Below, piece by piece: positions 25,075-34,555 of a stretch of 64,000 nucleotides of DNA; the first letter of the stretch is position 1, and each line of letters opens with the position of its first letter. This stretch comes from Woeseiaceae bacterium (GTDB lineage: Bacteria; Pseudomonadota; Gammaproteobacteria; Steroidobacterales; Woeseiaceae): NCBI GenBank assembly GCA_021773055.1, contig JAJFKV010000039.1, forward strand, positions 50,699 through 114,698. The letters run 5' to 3'. The translations under genes and the position numbers were made by a program. The notes under the pieces are model-generated. The model was not told the origin of the DNA. It saw only the letters and a program-made list of their open reading frames with translations, and made no database searches.

Positions 25075-27136
25075 GGTCCGGATCAAAGAGCTTGTCTTGC
25101 CGGACATCAACAGATTTCGTTACGTCCGTTTCCAACTCCCGGGCGTAACGATGTCCCGCGTAAACCGCTGCGGCGATAATGGCGGGGGCATCGCAGTCGC
25201 CGATTCTGTGCAGCGTTGGAACGGACTCCGGGCCCGCTGATTCCAGTCGCCCGGAAATCTCCCTGTAAAGCTCATCCATGGGGGTTCGTGCGGTGACCAA
25301 CACTACGGCGTCTGTCTCGATCACACGGTCTTGTCCTCCGTAGACACAGCTCAAATGGGCAGTGCTGCCGTCGAATTCGTCCAGCCCATGCGCGGTGATT
25401 ATCTGTACTCCCAATTGAACAAGGCGCTCCTGAGTCTGATATTGCTCATCCGTCATCACTCCCCAGGCCGATACCATGTCCTTCGGCGTGACGAAACAGA
25501 CTTCAACACCCTGCGTCACCAATGCCTCTGCCAGGACAGGACCCATGTAGTAGTGATCATCGTCAAACACCAGTGCCCGACCTGTTGGCAGACGGCCCAT
25601 GAAAATGTCGTTGGGTGTGAAGACCTGTTCAGCGGGCCCCAGGTCCGGACACGGCTTGCTGTGGTAACGGCCAAAGCCATCGGCACGCCATTTGGATCCG
25701 GTTGCGACAACAATGTGATCTGCTCCGATGCTCAGCGCGTCTTCTGCATTCAAATGATTGTCCAGAAAAATGTCGACATTGGGCATCGTCTGAATCTGTT
25801 GCACCCGATAGTCAATAACACGCCCCCATTCAGCCAGACTGGGCAATCGACACTCCTGGGCGACACGCCCACCGAGCTCTGTTGACGCCTCGGCCAGCAT
25901 CACCGCGTATCCGCGCTGACCGAGCGCCCGGGTTGCCTCAAGACCTGCCGGGCCTGCCCCGACGACGAGGACCGTGGTGTCGCTGCTCTTGGGCTGAATG
26001 CGCTCCGGATGCCATCCCCGGCGCCATTCCTCACCCATGGTTGGGTTCTGCGTACAACGAATGGGCACACCCAGGCTATCGCCGGTGTAACAGATATTGC
26101 AGCCGATACACTCCCGAATATCCTCTGTACGACCTTCGTCGATCTTACGCGGCAGGAACGGATCAGCAATAGAAGGGCGGGCCGCGCCGATGAAATCCAC
26201 GATGCCCCGGCGTACCTGAGAGACCATCGTGTCCGGAGACGTAAATCGCCCCACGGTTACAACAGGTTTGCTGGTGATGGACTTGACGTAGTGCATCGTT
26301 TTTTCGAGGGAGCCTTCCTGAATGAATCGGGACACACCCATTTCGTGTTCGTAGTTGAATATGTTTACGTCCCAGAGATCAGGTAATTCAGCCAGAATAT
26401 TGAACATCTCCCGGCGATCCTCCGAAACCGGCTGCTCGGCGGTGCCGGTGCCATCATCGGCGGACATACGCACCGCGACAGCACAGGTGTCGCCCACCGC
26501 ATCCTTGGTTTCTTCTATCAGTTCTCGCACCAGGCGTATACGATTTTCCACCGATCCGCCGTATTCATCAGTCCGCTGATTATGGATGGGCGAGAGAAAC
26601 TGGGCGAGGAGATAATCGTGTGTGGCATAGACGTACACGATGTCAAAATCCGCATCCCGTGCACGCAATGCCGCGTCCCGATGCCAGCGGCGGAGATTTC
26701 GGATGTCCTTCCTGTCCATGGCCCGAGTCTGAAGTGGGTTACCGCCCAGGTTTGGCATGCTGTCGACACCCAGCGCCACTTCCCTCGTCAGCAAGTTCGC
26801 GCTGCCGGCGCCACCGGCCCATAGCTCCACCCCGGCAAGGGCGCCATGTTCGTGCACCTTCTCGGTCATTAACGCATGGGTCTTGATGTCACCCTGGTTC
26901 CACAAACTGGCGTAGGGTTGCGGCAAGTCATCAGAGCTGGGGTGAATTGAACAGTACTCCGTACACACCACGCCCCACCCGCCTTCGGCCTTGATGCCGC
27001 GCATTTCTGCCACCATGCGCGGGCGCAAGAGGCCCATTCCATTGCAATGTGGTACCTGGTAGAAACGATTCGGCGCTTCTACAGGCCCAATGCGTACAGG
27101 CTCAAACAAGACGTCGTAACGTGGGTCGCGAGTCAT
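25067..27136 (-). CDS. Trimethylamine-dehydrogenase-like iron-sulfur flavoprotein
   Basis: 689 aa, three-domain TMADH/dimethylamine dehydrogenase/histamine dehydrogenase type. N-terminal TIM barrel has FYQVPHC with C31 where TMADH binds FMN covalently; Y170-x2-H173 match its catalytic Tyr/His. [4Fe-4S] ligands C343, C346, C349 and C361 lie in CIGCNIC...RCTQNP, followed by EEWRRGWHPE. C-terminal half has ADP/NAD-like folds (VLVVGAGPAGLEATRALGQRG). Compared with TMADH as remembered, the substrate bowl keeps Tyr (Y61), has Tyr262 for one Trp and lacks the second Trp, so the amine oxidised is probably not trimethylamine. RBS GGAG 10 bases before the ATG. Confidence 0.85.
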   Translation of the reverse strand: MTRDPRYDVLFEPVRIGPVEAPNRFYQVPHCNGMGLLRPRMVAEMRGIKAEGGWGVVCTEYCSIHPSSDDLPQPYASLWNQGDIKTHALMTEKVHEHGALAGVELWAGGAGSANLLTREVALGVDSMPNLGGNPLQTRAMDRKDIRNLRRWHRDAALRARDADFDIVYVYATHDYLLAQFLSPIHNQRTDEYGGSVENRIRLVRELIEETKDAVGDTCAVAVRMSADDGTGTAEQPVSEDRREMFNILAELPDLWDVNIFNYEHEMGVSRFIQEGSLEKTMHYVKSITSKPVVTVGRFTSPDTMVSQVRRGIVDFIGAARPSIADPFLPRKIDEGRTEDIRECIGCNICYTGDSLGVPIRCTQNPTMGEEWRRGWHPERIQPKSSDTTVLVVGAGPAGLEATRALGQRGYAVMLAEASTELGGRVAQECRLPSLAEWGRVIDYRVQQIQTMPNVDIFLDNHLNAEDALSIGADHIVVATGSKWRADGFGRYHSKPCPDLGPAEQVFTPNDIFMGRLPTGRALVFDDDHYYMGPVLAEALVTQGVEVCFVTPKDMVSAWGVMTDEQYQTQERLVQLGVQIITAHGLDEFDGSTAHLSCVYGGQDRVIETDAVVLVTARTPMDELYREISGRLESAGPESVPTLHRIGDCDAPAIIAAAVYAGHRYARELETDVTKSVDVRQDKLFDPDQL

Positions 27137-27324
27137 TGCGGTGGTTCTCCGGGGCTAGTTCAAGAATTTGGCGGATCGTGCAGCGAGATTTTCCGATCGC
27201 TCATCCTATCAAACGCAATATGCTTGCGTGCTCTTGCGAATAGGGAGCATCAATATGAGTTCCAGAGTCTGCTAACTTACAGGGTGAGGCCCTTCGATAG
27301 TCGAAACAACGGAAAGGATAGGTT

Positions 27325-28743
27325 ATGAGAACGTACGATAAATTCTACATCAACGGTCAGTGGGTGGCGCCGATTGGCAAGGGAACGAGTGACGTCATCA
27401 ATCCTGCGACGGGTGAAATATCGGCCAGAGTCCCGTATGGCAACACCGAAGATGTTGATGCGGCTGTGTGTGCGGCCAGAAATGCGTTCGATTCCTGGTC
27501 TCGTACTTCTGCCGCGACAAGAGCAGAATTCCTGAGAAAGATTGCGGCGGAAGGTGAAAAAAGAAACGCTGATTTGACCCAGACGATTGTCGATGAGCTG
27601 GGAATGCCGATTCAAAATGCAGCCGCGTTCCAGGTGGACCCTTTAGCCATTATTTGCGAATCGTTTGCGGATAAGGCCAAACATATGGAGGAGCAAAAGG
27701 AAGTTGGCAATTCGCTGATCGTTAGCGAACCAATTGGCGTTTGCGCGATGATTAACCCCTGGAATTATCCTATCTGGCAGATGATCGGGAAGGTTGCTCC
27801 AGCGATTGCAGCGGGATGCACCATGGTGGTGAAAGCAGCGAGCCAGACTCCGAGCCATCTGTTTATGTTCGCGGAAATTTGCGACGCGGTCGGATTGCCG
27901 CCGGGCGTGTTCAACATGATTCATGGCAGCGGCAAAGAAATTGGCGCGGCGTTGAGCTCACATCCGGAAGTAGATTTGGTGACGTTTACCGGATCGACCG
28001 CAGCGGGAATACAAGTATCCAATATGGCAGCGCCCGATGTAAAAAGAGTCTGTCTTGAATTGGGTGGTAAATCTCCATTTGTCATCACCGAAGAAGCGGA
28101 CCTGGACGCCGCAGTCAGCTTTGGTGTCATTGATGTCATGGTAAATACGGGTCAGACCTGCAATGCGCTGACCAGAATGATCGTGCACGAGTCGAGGTAT
28201 GAAGAGGCAGTCGAACTTGCCAAGTCCAAAGCAGAAGCCCTGGTCGTCGGTGATCCTGCCGACCCCGGTGTTTTTGTAGGGCCGATGTCCTCGGCCGGGC
28301 AAAAACAGACGGTGCTCGATTACATCGATCAGGCCACCTCCGACGGAGCACGCCTGGTCACCGGCGGGACTAATATGCCCGCTGGGCTGACCACTGGGAA
28401 TTATGTTGCGCCGACGATTTTCGCAGACGTTACGAACGACATGACCATCGCACAAGAAGAAGTCTTTGGACCCGTGTTGGTGATGATCAAGTACTCTGAT
28501 ATTGATGAGGCAATTAATATCGCGAACGACACCCCCTACGGCCTGGCGGCGGGAGTGTGGGCAGGAGACAAAGAGAAAGCGACAGCCATAGCCAGGAGAA
28601 TTCGGGCAGGACAATGTGCCATTAATGGCGGTGATCCGAATCATGAAGCACCATTTGGTGGTTACAAAGAATCCGGGAACGGCAGAGAGTTTGGTGTTGA
28701 AGGCCTGCATGAGTATTGCGAGCTGAAAGCGATGCAATATTGA
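27325..28743 (+). CDS. NAD(P)-dependent aldehyde dehydrogenase
   Basis: 472 aa, full-length ALDH superfamily enzyme. Catalytic residues visible: N147 in INPWNYP, K170 in MVVKAAS, E245 in LELGGKS and nucleophile C279 in NTGQTCNAL. Sequence style fits the broad betaine/aminoaldehyde group but no substrate is certain. It is followed 7 bases later by a DAO-family oxidase; together they could oxidise an amine to an aldehyde and then to the acid. Good RBS (AAAGGA) before the ATG. Confidence 0.9.
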   Translation: MRTYDKFYINGQWVAPIGKGTSDVINPATGEISARVPYGNTEDVDAAVCAARNAFDSWSRTSAATRAEFLRKIAAEGEKRNADLTQTIVDELGMPIQNAAAFQVDPLAIICESFADKAKHMEEQKEVGNSLIVSEPIGVCAMINPWNYPIWQMIGKVAPAIAAGCTMVVKAASQTPSHLFMFAEICDAVGLPPGVFNMIHGSGKEIGAALSSHPEVDLVTFTGSTAAGIQVSNMAAPDVKRVCLELGGKSPFVITEEADLDAAVSFGVIDVMVNTGQTCNALTRMIVHESRYEEAVELAKSKAEALVVGDPADPGVFVGPMSSAGQKQTVLDYIDQATSDGARLVTGGTNMPAGLTTGNYVAPTIFADVTNDMTIAQEEVFGPVLVMIKYSDIDEAINIANDTPYGLAAGVWAGDKEKATAIARRIRAGQCAINGGDPNHEAPFGGYKESGNGREFGVEGLHEYCELKAMQY

Positions 28744-28750
28744 TATCGAT

Positions 28751-30163
28751 ATGCGACATATCGATGCTTTAAAAGACTCTGTTGCTCGCCCGCTCTGGCA
28801 CGATCCCGATATCATGCCAGAACCGCTGGCGCCAATAAGTTCGGCACAAGAGTGCGAATTGCTCATAGTCGGGGGCGGCTTCACCGGTCTTTGGGCCGCG
28901 ATGCAGGCGAAAGAACGCAAGCCCGACGCAGATATTATTCTTATCGAGCAAACCTTTATTGGCGACGGTGCATCCGGACGCAATGGCGGATTTTTGTCTT
29001 CGACCTTAGCCCATACGGAGACCAACACTGAATATCGTTTCGCCGATGAAGCCGAGCGCCTAAAAGAGCTGGGCATCCAGAATATGCGGGAATTTCTCGA
29101 CACTCTCGATCGTTACAATATCGACGCCTGCTATGAAAAAACAGGTGAGATGTTCGTCGCTCTGGACCCCGAGTCGGCAAATAGAATGCAAGCGGAATAC
29201 CAGGAGGCGATAAGCGAAGGCGAAGATGTCGTCTGGTTCGATAAAGATGCCGTGCGTGAACAGGTGAACTCGCCAAAGTTTTTTGCCGGCATGTGGGAGC
29301 GCAATGGCCAGGACGGTGTTATTGACCCCGCGCGCCTGTGCTGGGGTTTGAAAGACGTGCTTGTCAACCAGCTTGGTGTTCGGATTTTTGAGAATACCAA
29401 ACTCCTTGGAGTGAAGCCGCTTGGCAAAAAGGCGATGCAAGCCACGTGCGAAAACGGTGTTATCCGCAGCGACAAGGTTTTATTGGCAACGAACGCTTAC
29501 ACCAGCACAATTGGTAGAATCCGCCGTTCGGTTATTCCTGTATGGGACTATCAGATTGCGACCGAGCCCCTGACAGATGAGCAACTGGACCGAATCGCCT
29601 GGGGTAAGACATCACGCCACGCGTTGGCTGACTACGTCAACATGTTTCACTACTTTCGAATGACAAAAGATAACCGAATTACCTGGGGTGGCGGTGGTGC
29701 TGTTCGCTATTATTTTAACAATGGAATCGACAATAAATTCATGGACGCCACTGCCCGTTATGAGCAGTTGGCGAAAGAGTTTTTTGAGATGTTTCCGCAG
29801 TTGGATGATGTAAGGTTTTCTAACCGGTGGGGCGGAATTATCGCAACGTCTACGCGGTTTTGCATGGTGCCTGGTGTCGCTTATGACGGTCGATTGGCCT
29901 GGTCGGTCGGTTATACCGGGCACGGTGTCGGCGCCTCACGGTTTGGTGCTCGTATCGGTATTGAGTTGTTGGGCTACGAGCCAACCGATGTGATCGAAAT
30001 GCAGTTCATCACGAGGAAATCCCTGCCGTGGGCTCCGGAACCTTTGCGCTGGATTGGCGTAAAGCTCACTCAAAAAGCATTGATAAGAGCCGACAAAAAC
30101 GGCGGTAGGCGTGGCTTGTGGCTGCGGTTTTTGGATATGTTGGGCCTGGGATTTACCTGCTGA
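28751..30163 (+). CDS. DAO-family FAD-dependent amine oxidoreductase (PuuB-like)
   Basis: 470 aa flavoprotein. Dinucleotide site LLIVGGGFTGLWAAMQAKER (residues ~38-57), then the DAO signature IGDGASGRNGGFLSS, and a C-terminal FAD-closing segment VGYTGHGVGASRFGARIG. It resembles gamma-glutamylputrescine oxidase and related amine oxidases. Starts 7 bases after the ALDH stop, so the two are an operon. Its product aldehyde would be a fit substrate for the ALDH. No clear Shine-Dalgarno, consistent with translational coupling. Confidence 0.85.
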   Translation: MRHIDALKDSVARPLWHDPDIMPEPLAPISSAQECELLIVGGGFTGLWAAMQAKERKPDADIILIEQTFIGDGASGRNGGFLSSTLAHTETNTEYRFADEAERLKELGIQNMREFLDTLDRYNIDACYEKTGEMFVALDPESANRMQAEYQEAISEGEDVVWFDKDAVREQVNSPKFFAGMWERNGQDGVIDPARLCWGLKDVLVNQLGVRIFENTKLLGVKPLGKKAMQATCENGVIRSDKVLLATNAYTSTIGRIRRSVIPVWDYQIATEPLTDEQLDRIAWGKTSRHALADYVNMFHYFRMTKDNRITWGGGGAVRYYFNNGIDNKFMDATARYEQLAKEFFEMFPQLDDVRFSNRWGGIIATSTRFCMVPGVAYDGRLAWSVGYTGHGVGASRFGARIGIELLGYEPTDVIEMQFITRKSLPWAPEPLRWIGVKLTQKALIRADKNGGRRGLWLRFLDMLGLGFTC

Positions 30164-30268
30164 GTGAAGGGGAGACGACAGGAGGAAAACGGCTGCTTTC
30201 GGGATATCATGGACTTCGGCTTTTGACCCGAAGCGGACGTTGGTTAATGCGATGACGGGCGATTTGCT

Positions 30269-30754
30269 ATGAGCCGGAATACCAAAACAAACGCATATAC
30301 TGTATCGCTGCTAGCCCTATTACTCGTCGCTGTCATGTCAAACTCGCAAGAGAATGAGCCCTTTGTACAGGCGGACGTCTACGATGCACTCTACGAAGAA
30401 CAGGTTCAGTGCGATGACGATCTCGATCAGTCCCGATCCGAGTTCATTACTGACGAGCTTGAGCGAAATGCCGGCAATAGGTTGTCGATGGCGTTGCTTA
30501 CAAAGCTACTAACTCACAATGTACAGACGGCAAAGCAGTCCATAAGCGACAAGACACAAGAGCGCGAGCTCTACATTTCTGAAATGCTGCGTGCGCCAAA
30601 AGTATCGTCTGAGGAGAGTGCCGAAGAAGCTAAGGCATCCAAAGAACGTCACGAAAGAATCAGGCAGATTGACGACTTCCTAAAGAAAGAGAGGCGATAC
30701 GTTGAAGTCCACGAATGCGTTCTGGCAGCTCTCGAGAAGACGCCTCCAGGATGA
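30269..30754 (+). CDS. Hypothetical secreted helical protein with two cysteines
   Basis: 161 aa, family not recognised. N-terminal hydrophobic segment (residues ~10-25) that looks like a signal peptide, then a charged, mostly helical region with a Glu/Lys-rich stretch (residues ~100-130) of coiled-coil type. The only two mature cysteines sit at the beginning (VQCDDDL) and near the end (VHECVLAAL), so they may pair by a disulfide. No operon partner is evident. Confidence 0.5.
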   Translation: MSRNTKTNAYTVSLLALLLVAVMSNSQENEPFVQADVYDALYEEQVQCDDDLDQSRSEFITDELERNAGNRLSMALLTKLLTHNVQTAKQSISDKTQERELYISEMLRAPKVSSEESAEEAKASKERHERIRQIDDFLKKERRYVEVHECVLAALEKTPPG

Positions 30755-30834
30755 TGGTCGAATGACTGCTAACGGCCGACTGTTGTCTATTTTCAGGAAC
30801 CTGAACGAATGACTGGTGTTGATGAAATCAGACG

Positions 30835-31161
30835 TTGACGGCGAGACAACACGTAAAACACTGGTCGAACAACGGTGAGACCAATCTCAAGAACCTCATG
30901 CTGCTGTGCACGAGGCATCACACGCTGGTGCATGAAGGAGGCTTTAGGATCGAGAAAGACTTTCAGGACCGCTGGACCTTCCTCAGGCCGGACGGCATCG
31001 CCATTCCCGAGTTCGGTTACAGCTCACAGGACATGGTTGATGAGGAGTTTTACCCCAAGGGCACCTGGTCCGAAGTGCTCGAAATTCCTCCCGCGGGAGG
31101 AATATTGTGCAAGGCGGAAAACAAAGTGTCCGAGCCACCACCGCCTGCTTATCTTCATTAG
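30835..31161 (+). pseudogene. Remnant of an HNH endonuclease (DUF222/HNH type), C-terminal part
   Basis: About 108 codons that match the end of DUF222-HNH proteins: QHVKHWSNNGETNLKNLMLLC followed by RHHTLVHEGGF, i.e. the second half of the HNH zinc/catalytic unit. The N-terminal DUF222 domain and the first Cys/His of HNH are missing, the frame has no good start or RBS, and upstream sequence shows no continuation. Most likely a decayed mobile-type gene. Confidence 0.65.
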
Positions 31162-31318
31162 CGCTTTGACGTGATCTTGTTCGACTTATCCTGATCCTGC
31201 CCGGTTAGGTCGAGTCTTACAGAGGTGATCGAGATCGCCCGATATGTCCGGAACCCTGAAGTCGCTTTGGCCTCTAACAATGCAAATAGCAGAGCAGAGG
31301 AACGACGGGGGCGACACG

Positions 31319-32485
31319 ATGACATTTCGCGCAGGCAGCCAACTGTGTATTTTTTGCATCGCATCATTAATGACCGCATGCGGTGGTGGCGGATCGAGCG
31401 CCGTTCAAAACCCGGGTGACGCGGCAGACGGAAGCCTCACCAACATACTGGAAACAGCCCGATCCGGGCACAACGTGCCTGCTCTGGCGACAGTGCTGAT
31501 CGAAGATAGTGTGATTATCGAGTCTGGCGCTGTCGGTACTCGCGCGATCAATGGATCGGAAGCTGTAACAGACTTCGACCAATGGCACGTCGGCTCCATT
31601 ACAAAGTCGGTGACGAGCACGCTGGCGGCTGTGTTGATTGAGCGTGGTGTTATCGATTGGGACACCACCGTCGCTGACGTTCTTCTGGCCGATATTCCCG
31701 ATATGCAGAGCGAATATCGCAACGTGAGCGTGGAACGGCTGATGGCTCACACGGGCGGTCTGCCTGTCGACATAACTTTATCGTCAGCCTTTCAGGCCGG
31801 TGACGTTAGTGACAACTCGAGTTTGCCGATGCACGAAAGGCGGCTGGCCTGGTCTGCTGACATGCTGAGAATGCCGCCGGATGCATCGATAGGAACGCAC
31901 CTCTATAGCAACGCTAATTACATCGTCCTCGGTACGTTGATCGAAAAGGTAACCGGTGAACTCTGGGAAGACCTTATCGAGCGAGAAATATTCGCCGCGC
32001 TCGCGATGACCAATAGCGGCTTCGGCGCTCCCGGACGTCCTGGCCAGCGTACGCAACCCTGGGGCCACGTAGATCGCGGCGGCACATGGCAGGCGATCGA
32101 CCCCGGCGACGTTGATGCCGACAGCGCTCTGTCGCTCGGGCCTGCAGGGACCATGCACAGCACGCTGCAGGATTTTTCACTGTACCTGGCGGCCCACCTT
32201 GCGGGTGAACGGGGTGCGGACGGACTGTTGCAGGCGGCCACCTTTGCCAGACTGCATGCCGCGCAACCCGGGACAGATTACTCTGGCGGCTGGGTATCGA
32301 ATTCCAGCGGCTGGGCAGGAAGCAGGAGTTTTTGGCATAACGGTAGCAACGGTCGTTGGTTTGCCCATGCAGTCATCGCGCCGGACCGCAATGCGGCCGT
32401 ATTGGTGGTCACCAATTCGGGTAGCCGTGCTGCTGTTGAAGACCTCATCAACGTCATGATTCAGCGCTTTGAGGCCAGGCCCTGA
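31319..32485 (+). CDS. Class C beta-lactamase-fold lipoprotein serine hydrolase
   Basis: 388 aa lipoprotein with lipobox LMTAC (C21) and a GGGGSS linker. Motifs of the class C/esterase/DD-peptidase family: S93-I-T-K96 in VGSITKSVTS, Y196-S-N198 in LYSNANYIV, and HNGSNG for the third strand. Family members are peptidases, esterases or amidases at the envelope; no specific substrate can be named. The start at 31319 has GGGGG 7 bases upstream and gives a proper signal; an upstream in-frame ATG would place 25 odd residues before it. Confidence 0.83.
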   Translation: MTFRAGSQLCIFCIASLMTACGGGGSSAVQNPGDAADGSLTNILETARSGHNVPALATVLIEDSVIIESGAVGTRAINGSEAVTDFDQWHVGSITKSVTSTLAAVLIERGVIDWDTTVADVLLADIPDMQSEYRNVSVERLMAHTGGLPVDITLSSAFQAGDVSDNSSLPMHERRLAWSADMLRMPPDASIGTHLYSNANYIVLGTLIEKVTGELWEDLIEREIFAALAMTNSGFGAPGRPGQRTQPWGHVDRGGTWQAIDPGDVDADSALSLGPAGTMHSTLQDFSLYLAAHLAGERGADGLLQAATFARLHAAQPGTDYSGGWVSNSSGWAGSRSFWHNGSNGRWFAHAVIAPDRNAAVLVVTNSGSRAAVEDLINVMIQRFEARP

Positions 32486-32499
32486 AAGGACAGGAAGTT

Positions 32500-33534
32500 C
32501 TATCGCACTCTGAGGTCCGCAATAGCCGTATCCAGAATAGTGTCCCGAAGTGCTGCCGCGTCAGTTGCGCTGATGTCGATGCGAATATCCGGTTCGATTC
32601 CAACACCCTCAAATGTAGTTCCGTCCGGGCGAAACTCTATCCAGCGGGAGACGGTGTACCGCCATCCGTTGGCTAGCGTTTTCTGCTCAGGATTGGCCGA
32701 ACCACCGCCGGTGAAGTCGCCGAATGAAATCACATTCGGAAGTACCGCGAATGCCAGGACAAGACTTTCAGCACTGCTAATGGTGCTCCGATTGATCAAG
32801 ACAGCGATCGGCCCCTGAAAAGACGTTGTACCGCCAGGCGAAATGAAGCTATCGATGAACGGTCCGAAATCCGTGTGGTTTGGTCCATCCCTGAATCGGA
32901 CTCGTCGGTACAGTCGCATAATATCCGCGAATCGTGCGGCTATATCCCGACCGTTCTGATCATTGCCACCGCCGTTGCTGCGCAAATCAACAACAAGAGC
33001 CCGAATTCCGGCCATTTGACCGAGCGCGAAATCAACGTCGCCGCCATAGCCCGTACCGCTCAGGCTGTGCACGCGAAGGTAGCCGATATCAGCATCGATC
33101 TGACCGAAGAGCATGTTTGACTGCGGACTTAATTGAGCGCCCTGGCCAAGATAGGTTGCCGACACGATCGATTCATCGAAATTCGTCGGAAACTGGTCAA
33201 ACCAGCCGGTATATGAGGAATCGCCAACGGGAGTGTTCAGGCGTACGTGCGGATCCTCCAGCTCCAGTAGCATTTCGGACAATACGTCGAACAGCACGCT
33301 GTCTGAACTCGCCGACGTAAGTCGTGAACGAAACCGAGATTGTGAGTCATTCCAGTCAGTACCTTTCAATGCAAAGAACGAATAATTCAGATCGAAATCG
33401 GCCCAAAGTGAATCGAATAAGTCCAATGCTGATGCCGTTGGAGGTGGCGGCGGACTGCCAGAGCCACCACCACCACCGCATGAGACAAGCGCTGCAGTTA
33501 AGAGCAACAGGATTATGCGAGCGACTTTGACCAC
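32500..33534 (-). CDS. S41-family (tail-specific protease-like) lipoprotein peptidase
   Basis: About 344 aa. N-terminal lipobox ALVSC (C19), a glycine/proline-rich linker, then a helical segment and the S41 catalytic core: IGYLRVHSLSG, the strand VVDLRSNGGGND and the nucleophile region STISSAESLVLAF. It lacks an obvious PDZ domain, like short S41 proteases. GTG at 33534 is preferred: GGAG lies 8 bases upstream and the signal peptide then begins MVKVARII; the ATG at 33591 adds 19 residues and has a weak RBS. Convergent with the serine hydrolase gene. Confidence 0.8.
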   Translation of the reverse strand: MVKVARIILLLLTAALVSCGGGGGSGSPPPPPTASALDLFDSLWADFDLNYSFFALKGTDWNDSQSRFRSRLTSASSDSVLFDVLSEMLLELEDPHVRLNTPVGDSSYTGWFDQFPTNFDESIVSATYLGQGAQLSPQSNMLFGQIDADIGYLRVHSLSGTGYGGDVDFALGQMAGIRALVVDLRSNGGGNDQNGRDIAARFADIMRLYRRVRFRDGPNHTDFGPFIDSFISPGGTTSFQGPIAVLINRSTISSAESLVLAFAVLPNVISFGDFTGGGSANPEQKTLANGWRYTVSRWIEFRPDGTTFEGVGIEPDIRIDISATDAAALRDTILDTAIADLRVR

Positions 33535-33616
33535 AGGTGCAGCTCCGAGTGACTGAAACTCAAGGCAGAGAATGGGTGTGCCGAAGGACATCTAATCCCA
33601 TCATAACGCCGTGACC

Positions 33617-34555
33617 TTATCGTTTCACGGTCGACTGGACGCTGCGTGATTCCTGAATCATCTTGATCCAGACAGATGCGGGCACGAGCGAGCTACCCCA
33701 CTGATCCCACTCATCAGCCAAGCCTGACGCCGCAATCTGATCTATCGTAAGTCCCTCGTCTAACTGAGTTTCGACCCAGCGACGCGTGCGGCTAACCATA
33801 TCAAGGTAAGCCGCAACATCTTCGAATGATAGCGGTGTACCGTGACCAGGGATGAAACGATAACCCGGTTCCGACACGGCGAGGAGTTCTTTGAGCGCGG
33901 CCTCCAAGCCCGCTACAGAGCCGCCATTGTGCACATCCACGTAAGGAAATGAATTGGGCCAAACCAGGTCGCCGATGACGGCAACTTGCGAGCTCGGGAA
34001 GATAACGACCAAGTCTCCGTCGGTATGTGCTACGGGATAGTGAACAACCTTAACATCGGTTGATTCGGTCTGCAGGTCGAGCGAATCCACGAACGTCCTG
34101 TTTGGCAGCCCGTCTGCGGACCGTGCGGCAAACTGATGATGCGATTCAGGCTTGGTAAGGCCAAACCCTTCCTGTGGCGCCGACAGACGCTGTGCGGCGT
34201 TTTCATGTGCGATAATTTCAGCATCGCTCGAAAATGCTGAGATTCCACCACTATGATCCGGGTGCCAATGCGTAATCAGCACCGTAGTAATCGGTTTCGT
34301 TACTAACGCCTCGATATGGGAACGAGTTAATGCCGCCAATGGGGGCAACTGTGCATCAACGACGACTGTGCCCTCAGCGTCCTCATATACGACAACGTTG
34401 GCACCGATCTGAGCAAACACGTTCTTTCTCGTCAATACCGTAATCTTGTCGTTTATGTTTGTTGGAACAACATAGCCAATGACGAAGTGGTACCCCGATC
34501 CGGCCAGCACGACTGCAAAAACCGCGATGCCTATGCCAATTCGCATTTTCCTCAC
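33617..34555 (-). CDS. MBL-fold metallohydrolase with N-terminal signal or anchor
   Basis: 312 aa. Residues ~5-28 are hydrophobic (export signal or anchor). The zinc motif is H96-x-H98-x-D100-H101 in THWHPDHSGG, with later ligands in YPVAHTDGD and IPGHGTP. The fold is that of subclass B3-like/lactonase-type MBL proteins; sequence alone does not show beta-lactamase activity. It overlaps the TetR-type gene by ATGA, so the two are one operon. Confidence 0.84.
   Translation of the reverse strand: MRKMRIGIGIAVFAVVLAGSGYHFVIGYVVPTNINDKITVLTRKNVFAQIGANVVVYEDAEGTVVVDAQLPPLAALTRSHIEALVTKPITTVLITHWHPDHSGGISAFSSDAEIIAHENAAQRLSAPQEGFGLTKPESHHQFAARSADGLPNRTFVDSLDLQTESTDVKVVHYPVAHTDGDLVVIFPSSQVAVIGDLVWPNSFPYVDVHNGGSVAGLEAALKELLAVSEPGYRFIPGHGTPLSFEDVAAYLDMVSRTRRWVETQLDEGLTIDQIAASGLADEWDQWGSSLVPASVWIKMIQESRSVQSTVKR

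Noticed and set aside
27958..29103. 381-codon minus-strand frame under the ALDH/DAO genes
   Set aside because: Antisense shadow; both opposite-strand genes have intact catalytic motifs.
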